64,000 nt of DNA from Geomonas azotofigens (GTDB lineage: Bacteria; Desulfobacterota; Desulfuromonadia; Geobacterales; Geobacteraceae), in NCBI RefSeq assembly GCF_018919395.1, contig NZ_JAHLME010000003.1, positions 1 through 64,000 on the forward strand, given 5' to 3'. This document shows positions 18,205-26,893 of this stretch, in pieces (within the stretch, counting starts at the first letter, position 1; every line of letters starts with the position of its first letter). Both the position numbers and the translations under genes were made by a program. Under the pieces are notes generated by a model. It was not told the DNA's origin. It did not search any database and saw only the letters and a program-made list of their open reading frames with translations.

Positions 18205-18265
18205 CTATAAAAATTGTAGGCTAAATAGAAAATTGCTTGACTTGTTCAGGCGCAGGCGCTATGAT
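18205..18265 (+). promoter_or_regulatory. Rrf2-type operator and promoter of the nifX-to-RACo operon
   Basis: Operator CTATAAAAATTGTAG (18205-18219; inverted repeat CTAYAA-N3-TTRTAG) followed by GCTAA. The promoter is TTGACT (18237-18242), 17-bp spacer, TATGAT (18260-18265). The operator centre is 25 bp upstream of the -35 box, almost the same arrangement as at 32829 (24 bp). An upstream position would fit activation as well as repression. Confidence 0.7.
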
Positions 18266-18320
18266 CGGCGCCAACAGTAACGGTGGGGCTCCCAGAGCTT
18301 CATCATCATAAGAACTGGTT

Positions 18321-18385
18321 GACCAGACAAACTGGAGGCCAAGGTAAGTGATTCCCTCGCGGGAGGCGCTACCTTGGCCTTTTTT
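18321..18385 (+). ncRNA. Leader RNA element, copy 2 (hairpin plus terminator)
   Basis: Same plan as at 9505: CCAG-ACAAA-CTGG hairpin, A, then GGCCAAGGTA...TACCTTGGCC and six Ts. The terminator stem differs from copies 1 and 3 (AAGG/CCTT instead of AGGC/GCCT), a paired change that supports a real structure. Immediately upstream CTGGTTGA can pair with CCAG, giving an alternative to the first hairpin. It lies about 55 nt into the transcript. Confidence 0.75.
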
Positions 18386-18427
18386 CGTTTTGGGGCGCAC
18401 GCGGAACATCGCCCCCGCCTAAAGCCC

Positions 18428-18575
18428 CCCTCCCTGTCCCTCCCCCTCCGGGGGCGGGGACGCTTGACAGGTATCTCGGCCCCTCCCCCCGCTGGGGCGA
18501 CACTTGGCAGGTACCCCCTCCCCCTGGAGGGGGGAGGCTGGGAGGGGGGAATGGGAGGGGGGAATGGGAGGGGGG
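18428..18575. repeat. GC-rich REP-type palindromes in the nifX leader
   Basis: A 34-bp unit (core TCCCCCTCCGGGGGCGGGGA) at 18428-18461 recurs at 30036 and 46776. After it come GGAGGGGGGAGG-type arms in the opposite sense (18520-18575), including three GGGAGGGGGGAA repeats. No coding sense. Together with the promoter and leader RNA this accounts for the 416 bp between cysA and the nifX-like gene. Confidence 0.75.
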
Positions 18576-18613
18576 AAACTTTGGACGGCTACAAAAACAG
18601 TCGGAGGTGCTGC

Positions 18614-18964
18614 GTGGAGTTGAGAGTTGCTTTGGCCAGCAGTGACGGGATAGTGGTGGACCAGCACTTCGGCCGGGCCACCCGCTTCAGCATCTACCGT
18701 CTCACCGACGGTGGCTGGGAGCACCTGGAGGACCGCGACAACATCCCTGCCTGTGCGGGCCAGGAGCACGCTGACGGGATGTTGGAGCAGACCGCCGAGG
18801 TCATATCCGACTGCAGGGGGGTGGCCGTTGCCCGTATCGGAGTAACCGCCATGGACGTTCTGCTGGCGCGGCGTATCTTCCCCTTCGTGCTGGAACTCCC
18901 GGTGGGAGAAGCCCTGCAGGTCCTGCAAAAATCGAAGCTCATTCACAGAGCCATCAAATCTTAA
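18614..18964 (+). CDS. NifX-like Fe-S cofactor-binding protein
   Basis: 116 residues of the dinitrogenase iron-molybdenum cofactor biosynthesis family (NifX/NifY/NifB C-terminus). The opening [26 protein letters not shown] is the family pattern, and the protein consists of that single domain. GTG start at 18614, with GGAGG six bases upstream. Such proteins hold or ferry NifB-co. Because the local NifB lacks this domain, the protein probably supplies it to the NifDK-like complex encoded downstream in the same operon. Confidence 0.8.
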   Translation: MELRVALASSDGIVVDQHFGRATRFSIYRLTDGGWEHLEDRDNIPACAGQEHADGMLEQTAEVISDCRGVAVARIGVTAMDVLLARRIFPFVLELPVGEALQVLQKSKLIHRAIKS

Positions 18965-18975
18965 GGAGGCAGTTC

Positions 18976-19905
18976 ATGTCCAAAATCGCCAACAGTATCA
19001 CCGATCTCATCGGGAGAACTCCCTTGCTGCGCCTTTCCGCTCGCCAGTCCGGCGGCAACGCGGACCTGGTCGCCAAGCTCGAGTCCTTCAACCCGGGCGG
19101 CTCGGTAAAGGACCGCATTGGCTTCGCCATGATCAAGGCTGCCGAGGAGCAGGGGCTGGTCAACAAGGACACCGTGATCATCGAGCCGACCAGCGGCAAC
19201 ACCGGCATTGCGTTAGCCTTCGTGGCGGCGGCCAAGGGGTATCGCCTCATCCTCACCATGCCCGACACCATGAGCATCGAGCGCCGTAACCTCTTGAAGG
19301 CCTACGGCGCAGAACTGGTCCTGACGCCGGGTGCCAAGGGGATGAAAGGCGCCATCGAGAAGGCGACCGAACTCGCCGCGGCGACCCCCAACTCATTTGT
19401 GCCGCAGCAGTTCAACAACGGCGCCAACCCGGCCATCCATCGCGCCACCACGGCCGAGGAGATCTGGGAGGACACCGCCGGCAAGGTGGATATCGTGGTC
19501 GCCGGCGTCGGGACGGGCGGGACCATAACCGGCGTGGGCGAGGTGCTGAAAGAGCGCAATCCCGCCATCAAGGTGGTGGCCGTCGAGCCGCTCGACTCGC
19601 CAGTCCTTTCCGGCGGCACCCCGGCTCCCCACAAGCTCCAGGGGATCGGTGCCGGCTTCGTGCCGTCAGTTCTGAACACGGACGTGTACGACGAGATCTA
19701 CAAGGTGAAGAACGAGGAGGCATTCGAGACGGCGCGCAGCTTGGCCAGGGAAGAGGGGCTGCTGGTCGGGATCTCGGCCGGTGCGGCCGCCTTCGCCGCG
19801 CGCCAGGTGGCCAGGCGTCCGGAGAACAAGGGGAAACTCATCGTGGTGGTGCTTCCGGACACCGGCGAGCGCTACCTCTCCACCGCGCTCTTTCAGGACG
19901 CATAA
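18976..19905 (+). CDS. cysK: Cysteine synthase A
   Basis: PLP enzyme forming cysteine from O-acetylserine and sulfide. [16 protein letters not shown] holds the PLP lysine; [19 protein letters not shown] and [20 protein letters not shown] are the substrate and phosphate loops. 309 residues, normal length. AAGGAGG upstream. In this operon it would capture sulfide released from organosulfur compounds, which is the strongest context clue that the nitrogenase-like enzyme serves sulfur rather than nitrogen assimilation. A broken copy lies at 11753. Confidence 0.95.
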   Translation: MSKIANSITDLIGRTPLLRLSARQSGGNADLVAKLESFNPGGSVKDRIGFAMIKAAEEQGLVNKDTVIIEPTSGNTGIALAFVAAAKGYRLILTMPDTMSIERRNLLKAYGAELVLTPGAKGMKGAIEKATELAAATPNSFVPQQFNNGANPAIHRATTAEEIWEDTAGKVDIVVAGVGTGGTITGVGEVLKERNPAIKVVAVEPLDSPVLSGGTPAPHKLQGIGAGFVPSVLNTDVYDEIYKVKNEEAFETARSLAREEGLLVGISAGAAAFAARQVARRPENKGKLIVVVLPDTGERYLSTALFQDA

Positions 19906-19941
19906 CCAGCAGAAGTCACACTTCAAGACCGGGGATTCACC

Positions 19942-20757
19942 ATGCACGAGATAGCGATACAGAACGTCAGTTTTTCCTATGGCAGCCAAACCGTACTGGA
20001 GGAAATCAACCTTACCGCCCAAGCGGGAGAGTTCGTCTGCCTCCTGGGTCCTTCCGGATGCGGCAAAAGCACGCTGCTGAGGCTGCTGGCGGGTTTGGGA
20101 TTACCAACGTCCGGCCGCGTCACGCTGGACGGGACGCCTATCACCGGCCCCGGCCTCGACCGCGGCGTTGTATTCCAGGACTACAGCCTGTTCCCCTGGA
20201 TGACCACGGGACAGAACGTGGTCCTGGCACTGAACCAGGCCTTTCCCGGCAAGAGCAAGGTCGAGCAAGCTGCGACGGCACAGGACTACCTCGAGATGGT
20301 CGGCTTGAACGACGTGTTCCACAAGCTCCCGGGGGCCCTTTCAGGCGGCATGCGCCAGAGGGCCGCCATCGCCCGCGCCTTCGCGATCAACTCGCCTGTC
20401 CTTCTCATGGATGAGCCCTTCGGGGCGCTGGATGCCATCACCCGCGCGCGCTTGCAGGACCTGCTCTTGCAGCTTTGGCAGCACAACTCGCAGGAGCGCA
20501 AGACCGTCTTCTTCGTCACCCACGACGTGGAGGAGGCGATCCTGCTCGCGAACCGCGTGGTGGTCATGGGGCTCAATCCCGGATCGGTGCGGGGCGTCTT
20601 CGAGGTGAACATCCCTCGCCCCCGCCAGCGCCAAGACCTCTACAGCAACCCCGCCTTTACCACGCTGCGGGACCAGCTGATCCGGGAACTAAATGCTGAC
20701 GTGCTCCAGGAACTGGACGGCGGCCGAACGGTGCAAAGCGCCGGGGAGGCGATCTGA
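19942..20757 (+). CDS. ABC importer ATPase (NitT/TauT family, SsuB/TauB-like)
   Basis: 271 residues. Walker A GPSGCGKSTLLRLLAG, Q-loop VVFQDYSLFPWM, signature ALSGGMRQRAAIARAF, Walker [20 protein letters not shown], and FFVTHDVEEAILLANRVVVM. The pattern is that of nitrate/sulfonate/taurine importers. It is the only ATPase for two NitT/TauT-type permeases in the cluster (23681 and 34049) and probably serves both. The substrate is unknown, presumably an organosulfur compound. Confidence 0.9.
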   Translation: MHEIAIQNVSFSYGSQTVLEEINLTAQAGEFVCLLGPSGCGKSTLLRLLAGLGLPTSGRVTLDGTPITGPGLDRGVVFQDYSLFPWMTTGQNVVLALNQAFPGKSKVEQAATAQDYLEMVGLNDVFHKLPGALSGGMRQRAAIARAFAINSPVLLMDEPFGALDAITRARLQDLLLQLWQHNSQERKTVFFVTHDVEEAILLANRVVVMGLNPGSVRGVFEVNIPRPRQRQDLYSNPAFTTLRDQLIRELNADVLQELDGGRTVQSAGEAI

Positions 20758-20759
20758 GC

Positions 20760-21566
20760 ATGCGGTGCCTGGGTTACCTCTTGCTGATCGTATCGCTTGC
20801 GCTGCTCGCCGTCGGCGTCAAGCCGGATTCCGCCCGGGCCGCTGCGGCGATCAGGCTGGGGTTCCTCGATGACCCCGGCAGCGCTTTGGTCCTGCTCGCC
20901 GATGCCGGGTCCCTGTTCAAGGAAGAGGGACTCGAAGTCAAGCTGGTTCGCTTCAACGACAGCGCCAGCGGCCTCGCCTCACTGGCTGCCGGGAAGGTGG
21001 ATGTCGGGGCCTTTGCGGTAGGGGAGACCTTGAAGGCGATAGCCAAGGGGCACCAGCTACGAATCATCGCCGGAGGCGGTACCGACCGCACCGGGTCGCT
21101 TCTGGATGAGGTCGATGCTTCGGCCCGCCTGGAGCGCGAGGACCGCGGCGTCGTGGTGAGCCTGCCGGACCTGCCCGGGGCGCCTGGCAAGGAGACGCTG
21201 GCCAAACTTGTCAGCGCGCTGATCAAGGCGGACCTGCTGCTGCACAACCACCCCGCCCGGGCCTGGAACAGCATTGCCCACCAACGCCCCACTAAAGGGC
21301 GGGATTTCCGCTTCGATCCCGATCCCGATTACTATCGGCTGGCAGATATCTGGAAACGGCTGGACCTGCAGGCACCCAGCATGGCGCGGAGCTTCCTCGC
21401 CGACCACATCTACGACGAGATTTACTGTGACGCTCTCCATGACCTGAGAGACGGGGAAGGGGAGCCTGACCCCGTATTGAAGAAATTAGCTGACAAGGCG
21501 GTCTGTCCCCCCGACTGCTGCCCCACCGGCAAAAAGAAACGCAACGATAAAGGAGGTTCTCAATGA
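20760..21566 (+). CDS. Shortened NitT/TauT-type substrate-binding protein
   Basis: 268 residues with signal peptide. The N-terminal lobe matches the neighbouring binding proteins (IRLGFLDDPGSALVLLADAGSLFKEEGLEVKLVRF, GLASLAAGKVDVGAFAVGETL). The second-lobe segment of about 100 residues found in the paralogues (KKIGL...CCRIVA) is absent; from residue about 110 the protein passes to a helical region (LVSALIKADLLLHNHPARAWNSI) and a Cys-rich tail (CPPDCCPTG). The frame is intact and overlaps the next gene (ATGA), so it looks retained rather than decayed. It may be an accessory or one-lobed binding protein. Confidence 0.7.
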   Translation: MRCLGYLLLIVSLALLAVGVKPDSARAAAAIRLGFLDDPGSALVLLADAGSLFKEEGLEVKLVRFNDSASGLASLAAGKVDVGAFAVGETLKAIAKGHQLRIIAGGGTDRTGSLLDEVDASARLEREDRGVVVSLPDLPGAPGKETLAKLVSALIKADLLLHNHPARAWNSIAHQRPTKGRDFRFDPDPDYYRLADIWKRLDLQAPSMARSFLADHIYDEIYCDALHDLRDGEGEPDPVLKKLADKAVCPPDCCPTGKKKRNDKGGSQ

Positions 21567-22591
21567 AACGGATTTTCGCACTGGTTCTCATGATCGCCCT
21601 GCTGGCCGGCAGCGCCTACGGCGCCACTCTGCCCAAGCTGAGGGTGGGGTACGTGCCGGAGCCGGCCCACGGGCTCTATTTCGTAGCCAAGGAAAAAGGG
21701 TTCTTCAAAGACGAGGGGGTTGACGTTGACCTGTATCAGTTCGGCAGTGCCGCCGAGGGAATGGCGGCACTCAAGGCGGACAAGCTCGACGTCGGCACCT
21801 TCGGCACCACGGCCCCCCTGGTCTTCATCAGCAAGGGGAGCGAGTTCACCTTCATCGGTGGCATGATGATCGGCGGGCAGGCGATCATCACCCGTCCCGA
21901 GCGGCTCGCCGAACTCTCCGGCAAGGACCTGAAGGTCTACAAGGGGAAGAAGATCGGCCTGGTCAAGCTCTCCACCGGCGACGTCATCTTCAAGGGCGCC
22001 CTCAAAAAAGCAGGCATCGACTACAAGAAGGACGTCAACTTCGTCGAGTTCGGCAGCGTCGCGGCAGTGGTCGAGGCGGTCAAGAAAGGGGCGGTCGACG
22101 CCGGCCTCGTGTTCCCGCCGCACTTCTCGCTGGCGGAGAAGAACCACGGTCTGAAGGTCGCCCACTACATCGAGGATTTCTACCCCGATTACACCTGCTG
22201 CCGCATCGTCGCCCCAACCGCACAGGTGAAGGCGAACCCCGATACCTACAGGCGCTTCCTGGCCGCGCTGATCCGCGCCTACCGCTTCTACAAGACCAAC
22301 CCGGACGAGACGGTGAAGATCTACACCCGTGCGCTGAAGATCGACGAGGACATCATCCGCAACGAGACCTACGTGAAACGGGTTGCGGAATCGAACCCCG
22401 ATCCCCTCAGGAAGGGAATCCTCGATTTCTGGCAGCACATCAGGGACGCGGGCTACATCACGCAGGACTACCCGATCGACCAGCACATCAACACGGCCCT
22501 GTACAAACAGGCGCTCGACTCGATCGTGAAGCGTGAGCCCAAGGACAAGGTGTACCAGCAGATGCTGGCCTTCTACAAAAAGAACAACTGA
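21563..22591 (+). CDS. NitT/TauT-type substrate-binding protein A
   Basis: 342 residues. Signal peptide (MKRIFALVLMIALLAGSAYG) and two-lobe fold of the ABC family that takes up nitrate, sulfonates and related ligands: LRVGYVPEPAHGLYFVAKEKGFFKDEGVDV, AALKADKLDVGTFGTTAPL, AVVEAVKKGAVDAGLVFPP. A vicinal cysteine pair, YTCCRIVA, lies in the second lobe and is shared with the binding proteins at 22624 and 33003. AAAGGAGG upstream, 4-bp overlap with the preceding gene. Confidence 0.88.
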   Translation: MKRIFALVLMIALLAGSAYGATLPKLRVGYVPEPAHGLYFVAKEKGFFKDEGVDVDLYQFGSAAEGMAALKADKLDVGTFGTTAPLVFISKGSEFTFIGGMMIGGQAIITRPERLAELSGKDLKVYKGKKIGLVKLSTGDVIFKGALKKAGIDYKKDVNFVEFGSVAAVVEAVKKGAVDAGLVFPPHFSLAEKNHGLKVAHYIEDFYPDYTCCRIVAPTAQVKANPDTYRRFLAALIRAYRFYKTNPDETVKIYTRALKIDEDIIRNETYVKRVAESNPDPLRKGILDFWQHIRDAGYITQDYPIDQHINTALYKQALDSIVKREPKDKVYQQMLAFYKKNN

Positions 22592-22623
22592 TCGGCGCCT
22601 GCCGGCGCACAAGGAGCCAAACC

Positions 22624-23673
22624 ATGAAACGCATCTTTACCATCATCCTATCCCTGGCGCTGCTCGCGCTGGGTGCTGTGACCGCGGGGGCGGCAGAGCT
22701 GCACAAGCTCAAGGTGGGGCATCTCCCCACCTCGGGGCACCTCCTCTATTTCGTAGCCAAGGAAAAAGGGTTCTTCCAGCAGGAAGGGCTTGACGTGGAA
22801 CTGTTCCGCTTCACCAACTCCGGCGAGGGACTGACCGCCATCAAGAGCGGCAAGCTCGACATCGGCTCTTTCGGCACCTCGGCGCCCTTATCCTTCATCG
22901 CCAACGGCGCCGACTTCACCATCTTCGGCGGACAGATGGGGGAAGGGCACGCCCTGATCGCCAAGCCCGAGAACGCCGCACGCTTCAAGGACCTGAAGAA
23001 CTACCGCGGCGCCACCATCGGTGCCATCCGTCTCGCTACCGGCGACGTCGTCTTTCGGGCGGCGCTGCACGAGGCCGGCCTTGACTGGCGCAAGGACCTC
23101 ACCATCAAGGAGTTCGATTCGCCCGCTGCGGTGCTGGAGGCGGTGAAAAAGGGAGCGGTCGATGCGGGTCTCACCTGGATTCCCTACTACACCATGGCGG
23201 AGAAGCAGGGGCTTGCAGTGGTGAAGTACTCCGGCGACGTCATCAAGTCGCACACCTGCTGCCGCCAGGTGGCGCTCACTTCCACGGTGAAGGCACGCCA
23301 GGCCGATTTCGAGAAATTCATGGTCGCCCTTTTGAAGGCATACCGTTTCTACCAGGGTAACCACAAGGAAACGGTCGACATCGTGGCCAAGTACGTCCAG
23401 ATCGACAAGGCGGACCTGAACAAGGACATCTACGGCGGCCACCTGCTGGTGAGTCCGGACCCGCACAAGCCGAGCGTGGTGCAGTTCTGGGACTTCATGA
23501 AGAAAGCCGATTACATCAAGTCGAAGGAAGCCATCGAGCCGCACATCAACACCACCCTTTACGCGCAGGCCCTGACGGATCTCTCCAGGCGCGAGCCCAA
23601 GGAGAAGCTCTGGGCCAGCCTGGACCGGGATTTCCGCGACGGGGACCCGACGCTGCACATCAAGAAACACTGA
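22624..23673 (+). CDS. NitT/TauT-type substrate-binding protein B
   Basis: 349 residues, close paralogue of the preceding protein (identical stretch LYFVAKEKGFF). Signal peptide, LKVGHLPTSGHLLYFV, AIKSGKLDIGSFGTSAPL, AVLEAVKKGAVDAGLTW, and the conserved cysteine pair in HTCCRQVAL. Two adjacent binding proteins for one permease suggest two related ligands. Confidence 0.88.
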   Translation: MKRIFTIILSLALLALGAVTAGAAELHKLKVGHLPTSGHLLYFVAKEKGFFQQEGLDVELFRFTNSGEGLTAIKSGKLDIGSFGTSAPLSFIANGADFTIFGGQMGEGHALIAKPENAARFKDLKNYRGATIGAIRLATGDVVFRAALHEAGLDWRKDLTIKEFDSPAAVLEAVKKGAVDAGLTWIPYYTMAEKQGLAVVKYSGDVIKSHTCCRQVALTSTVKARQADFEKFMVALLKAYRFYQGNHKETVDIVAKYVQIDKADLNKDIYGGHLLVSPDPHKPSVVQFWDFMKKADYIKSKEAIEPHINTTLYAQALTDLSRREPKEKLWASLDRDFRDGDPTLHIKKH

Positions 23674-23680
23674 GGTCGCC

Positions 23681-24637
23681 ATGGAAGCCGTCCTATCAGC
23701 GGGAGCCCGCGTCGAGCGGGTCAGTATCGCCAAACGCCTGATCCTTTCCCCGGCGAGCATCGTCTTCGTCCTGCTTCTCGCGGAACTGTTCTGGCCGGTG
23801 CCGGGGGAGGAATACCCGGCGTACCTGCTGGCGCTGACCGCAGCGGTGGAGCTTGCCTACCTGGTGCGCGTAAGCCTTGGCCGCGGCGGCAAGGGTCTGG
23901 CGGGCGCCGGTGACGTCGCCGCCATCGTCTTCGGCATACTCCTGGCCTGGCACCTCTGCACCACCAGGTTCGTGCTTCTGGACAAGATGCTCTTCCCCAA
24001 ACCGGAGCCGGTGTTGCGCCTGTTCGTGAGCGAGCTCCCCGACATGCTGAAGGGGCTGGTCAACTCCCTGATCCTGCTGGTGAGCGGCTACCTGATCGCG
24101 CTCGCCACCGCGATCCCCCTGGGACTCCTGGTCGGCTGGCGCGTGCGGCTTTTCAACGCGCTGCACCCCTTTACCAAGGTGCTCGGCCCGATCCCGCCCA
24201 TCGTGTACATCCCGTACGCGATAGCGCTTTTGCCGAGCTTTAGGGCGGCATCGATCTTCGTGATCTTCATCGGTGCCTTCTGGCCGGTGTTCATCAACAC
24301 CGTGAACGGGGTCTTCAACATCCACAAGGGACTGCTCGACTCGGCCCGGGTGCTGAGCCTTTCCGAGCGGACCCTGCTCTTCAGGGTGATCCTCCCCGGC
24401 GCCATGCCCTCGATCTGCACCGGCGCGACCCTGGGCCTCGTTTTCGCACTGGTGCTTCTGACCGCGGCGGAGCTTATCGGCGCCAACTCGGGCATCGGCT
24501 GGTACGTGAAGAACTTCGCGGACTTCGCGGATTACCAGCGGGTGGTGGTCGGCATTATCTTCATCAGCATCGTGGTTACCGTCATCACCTGGGGCACCGA
24601 ACGCCTGGAGCGCCGCCTGCTGCGCTGGCGCAACTGA
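23681..24637 (+). CDS. NitT/TauT-type ABC permease
   Basis: 318 residues. The C-terminal 220 residues are a typical inner-membrane permease domain with the docking loop DSARVLSLSERTLLFRVILPGAMP. The N-terminal 90 residues add extra hydrophobic helices (ILSPASIVFVLLLAELFW, YLLALTAAVELAYLV), absent from the shorter permease at 34049. It pairs with the ATPase at 19942 and the binding proteins just upstream. Confidence 0.88.
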   Translation: MEAVLSAGARVERVSIAKRLILSPASIVFVLLLAELFWPVPGEEYPAYLLALTAAVELAYLVRVSLGRGGKGLAGAGDVAAIVFGILLAWHLCTTRFVLLDKMLFPKPEPVLRLFVSELPDMLKGLVNSLILLVSGYLIALATAIPLGLLVGWRVRLFNALHPFTKVLGPIPPIVYIPYAIALLPSFRAASIFVIFIGAFWPVFINTVNGVFNIHKGLLDSARVLSLSERTLLFRVILPGAMPSICTGATLGLVFALVLLTAAELIGANSGIGWYVKNFADFADYQRVVVGIIFISIVVTVITWGTERLERRLLRWRN

Positions 24638-24658
24638 TTCTTTCAAGGAGTTGCAAAC

Positions 24659-25315
24659 ATGAGTAAGAAGAACGGGGTCAAAAGCTGCAGCGACTGCGGC
24701 ACCCTCAACTGCTACAAGCTGAATGCGAGCTTTCCCACGGGTTGCCTCACCGTGGGGCTCGACCAGGAGGAGCTGGCCGAGGCGGTGGACCTCTACAAGA
24801 ACGACCCGCTGGTGTCGAAGATCTCCTGCTCCGCCGCCGAGGTGGAGGGGACCTATTACGGCCAACTGACCCGGGTCGAGGAAATCGCCGCCTTCGCCCG
24901 CCGCGCCGGCGTCACCAAAATCGGGATCGCAAGCTGCGTCGGCCTGGCCGCCGAGGCACGCACCTTCGCTAAATTCCTCGAGTCGCAGGGGATCGCGTCC
25001 TACAGCGTGCTGTGCAAGGTCGGTGCGGTGGAAAAGACCGAGACCGGCATCCCGAAGGAGCACAAGATCGATCCCGATGCCCACGAGTCCATGTGCAACC
25101 CGGTGCTGCAGGCGCGGCTATTGGCGAAGCAGGGCACCGAACTGAACGTGGTGGTGGGGCTCTGCGTCGGGCACGACTCGCTCTTCATCAAGTACTCGCA
25201 GGCGCCGGTCACCTACCTGGTGGTGAAGGACCGGGTGCTGGCGCACAACCCCGTGGGCGCGCTTTATACCGGCGGGACCTACTACAAGAAGCTCTTCGAC
25301 GGGAAGCTGCGCTGA
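24659..25315 (+). CDS. DUF1847 metal-binding-type protein
   Basis: 218 residues, cytoplasmic. Cys-rich opening KSCSDCGTLNCYKLNASFPTGC, then ITKIGIASCVGLA-type and VVVGLCVGHDSLFIKYS segments with a conserved cysteine, as in DUF1847. The function of the family is unknown; the cysteines suggest a bound metal or Fe-S cluster. It is placed between the importer and the nifD-like gene, so a role in handling substrate or cofactor for that enzyme is possible (inference). Confidence 0.75.
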   Translation: MSKKNGVKSCSDCGTLNCYKLNASFPTGCLTVGLDQEELAEAVDLYKNDPLVSKISCSAAEVEGTYYGQLTRVEEIAAFARRAGVTKIGIASCVGLAAEARTFAKFLESQGIASYSVLCKVGAVEKTETGIPKEHKIDPDAHESMCNPVLQARLLAKQGTELNVVVGLCVGHDSLFIKYSQAPVTYLVVKDRVLAHNPVGALYTGGTYYKKLFDGKLR

Positions 25316-25360
25316 GACTTGCCTGCGCCGCGCCCGCTTCACTGCAGAAATGGAGGATCC

Positions 25361-26893
25361 ATGAGTTATTTCGACAACAAGGTCCCGCCCAAGCGCGAGG
25401 ACCGTTTGAACACGGTGATAGCCCACCAGGACAGCATCTGCGGCCTGGCCCGGAAAGGGAAGGGGGGCAAGAGCTGTCTGATCGACGACGGCGAGCGCGG
25501 CTTCACCCAGGGGACTATCTGCCTCCTGCTTCCGGCCCTCGCCATGCTGAACTCGCTGCCGGACAATGTCGTGCTGTTGCACAGCGCGGTTGGCTGCGGC
25601 TCCTGCACCCACTCGCAAAACGCCAACGTCCGCATGGGGAGTAACGCGCGCAGGGGGAAGGCGCAGGACGGCATCTGGCTTTCCACGGCGCTGGACGAAA
25701 CCGACGTCATCAGTGGCGGCGAGGACAAACTGGAGCGCGCCATCATCGAGGCGGACCGGCGTTACCGCCCGGCCAGTATCACCATCGTGGCGGGGTGCGT
25801 CCCCGGGATCATCGGCGACGACATCGACGGCGTCGCGCAGAGGCTGCAGCCGCAGGTGAGCGCCAAGCTCCTCCCGGTACACTGCGAGGGGTTCAAGACC
25901 AAGATCTGGGCCACCGCCTACGACGCGGTCTACCACACCATCGGCCGCAACCTCCTGGAAGAAAAGGGGGTGACGGAGCACACGCCGCAGGACGAGCTGG
26001 AGGTGCTCCGCGAGCAGGAGCGCCTGGCGCGCACCGTGAACCTCATGAACGTCTCCTCCATGGGGCGCGTCGATGAGCAGGAACTGGAGCGGCTGCTGGT
26101 GAGTCTCGGGTTGGAGGTGAACGTCTTCCCGGTCTTTGCCCACCCCGATTCGTTCGTGAAGGCGACCCGCGCCGCGCTTTCCATCAGCACCTGCCCAACC
26201 CACGACGACTATTTCCTGGGCTACCTGGAGGAGCGCTTCAACGTCCCCTCCATCATCAAGCACATGCCCATCGGCATTGAGAACACCAGCCTCTGGCTTC
26301 GTGACGTGGCGGCGCGCTTCGGCTTTGAGGAGCAGGCCGAGCGTCTCATTGCCGCCGAGGAGGCGGAATTGAAAGAAGCCCTCGAAGAGTTCAGGCCGCT
26401 CTTCCAGGGGAAAAAAGTCTTCGTGAGTGCGGGAGAATTCCGCGCCCTGGCGACCGCGCGCCTGCTCCAGGAGGTCGGCCTCGAGGTGGTCGGCATCCGG
26501 TCGTTCCACCACGACCATTTCGCCGAGGTGGAGTACGAGAAGCTCGCCCGCGAGGCGAAGACCGATTACGTGGTGGACATCGCCAACGTGCAGCCCTTCG
26601 AGGAGGCGAACCTTTTGAACCGGCTGAAGCCGGACCTCTTCCTCGGGCACGCCAACGGCAACATGACCGCCTCGAAGCTCGGCATCCCCACCCACGTCAT
26701 CTACAACACGGGGCTCGCCTACATCGGCTACCGCGGCGTCTACGAACTTGCGCGTCGCCTGCACCGCCAGCTCTTGAACCCGGCCTACAACCGGAACCTG
26801 GCCGAGAACCTGAGGCTCCCGTACGCCGATTCGTGGTACCAGGCCGAGCCGTTTTCCTATCTCAACACCCGCGGGAGGAGCGTCAATGAGTGA
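25361..26893 (+). CDS. NifD-like catalytic subunit (MarD-like candidate)
   Basis: 510-residue nitrogenase-superfamily alpha subunit. Cluster cysteines align with NifD: Cys54 (GTICLLLPAL), Cys79 (HSAVGCGSC) and Cys146 (AGCVPGIIGDDIDG), followed by HCEGF. Cys278 in STCPTHDDYFLGYLEERF aligns with the cofactor-binding Cys275 of NifD. The His442 region reads THVIYNTGLAYIGYRG; a His (445) lies one place off the expected position. So both a P-cluster-like site and a cofactor site look plausible. It differs strongly from true NifD elsewhere. GGAGG before the ATG at 25361; overlaps nifK-like by 8 bp. The context of nifB, cysK and corrinoid methyltransferases points to methylthio-alkane-reductase-like C-S bond reduction (inference). 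Confidence 0.87.
   Translation: MSYFDNKVPPKREDRLNTVIAHQDSICGLARKGKGGKSCLIDDGERGFTQGTICLLLPALAMLNSLPDNVVLLHSAVGCGSCTHSQNANVRMGSNARRGKAQDGIWLSTALDETDVISGGEDKLERAIIEADRRYRPASITIVAGCVPGIIGDDIDGVAQRLQPQVSAKLLPVHCEGFKTKIWATAYDAVYHTIGRNLLEEKGVTEHTPQDELEVLREQERLARTVNLMNVSSMGRVDEQELERLLVSLGLEVNVFPVFAHPDSFVKATRAALSISTCPTHDDYFLGYLEERFNVPSIIKHMPIGIENTSLWLRDVAARFGFEEQAERLIAAEEAELKEALEEFRPLFQGKKVFVSAGEFRALATARLLQEVGLEVVGIRSFHHDHFAEVEYEKLAREAKTDYVVDIANVQPFEEANLLNRLKPDLFLGHANGNMTASKLGIPTHVIYNTGLAYIGYRGVYELARRLHRQLLNPAYNRNLAENLRLPYADSWYQAEPFSYLNTRGRSVNE

Noticed and set aside
18428-18575. CRISPR-like array of GGGAGGGGGGAA repeats
   Set aside because: Only short low-complexity repeats, no spacers and no cas genes.
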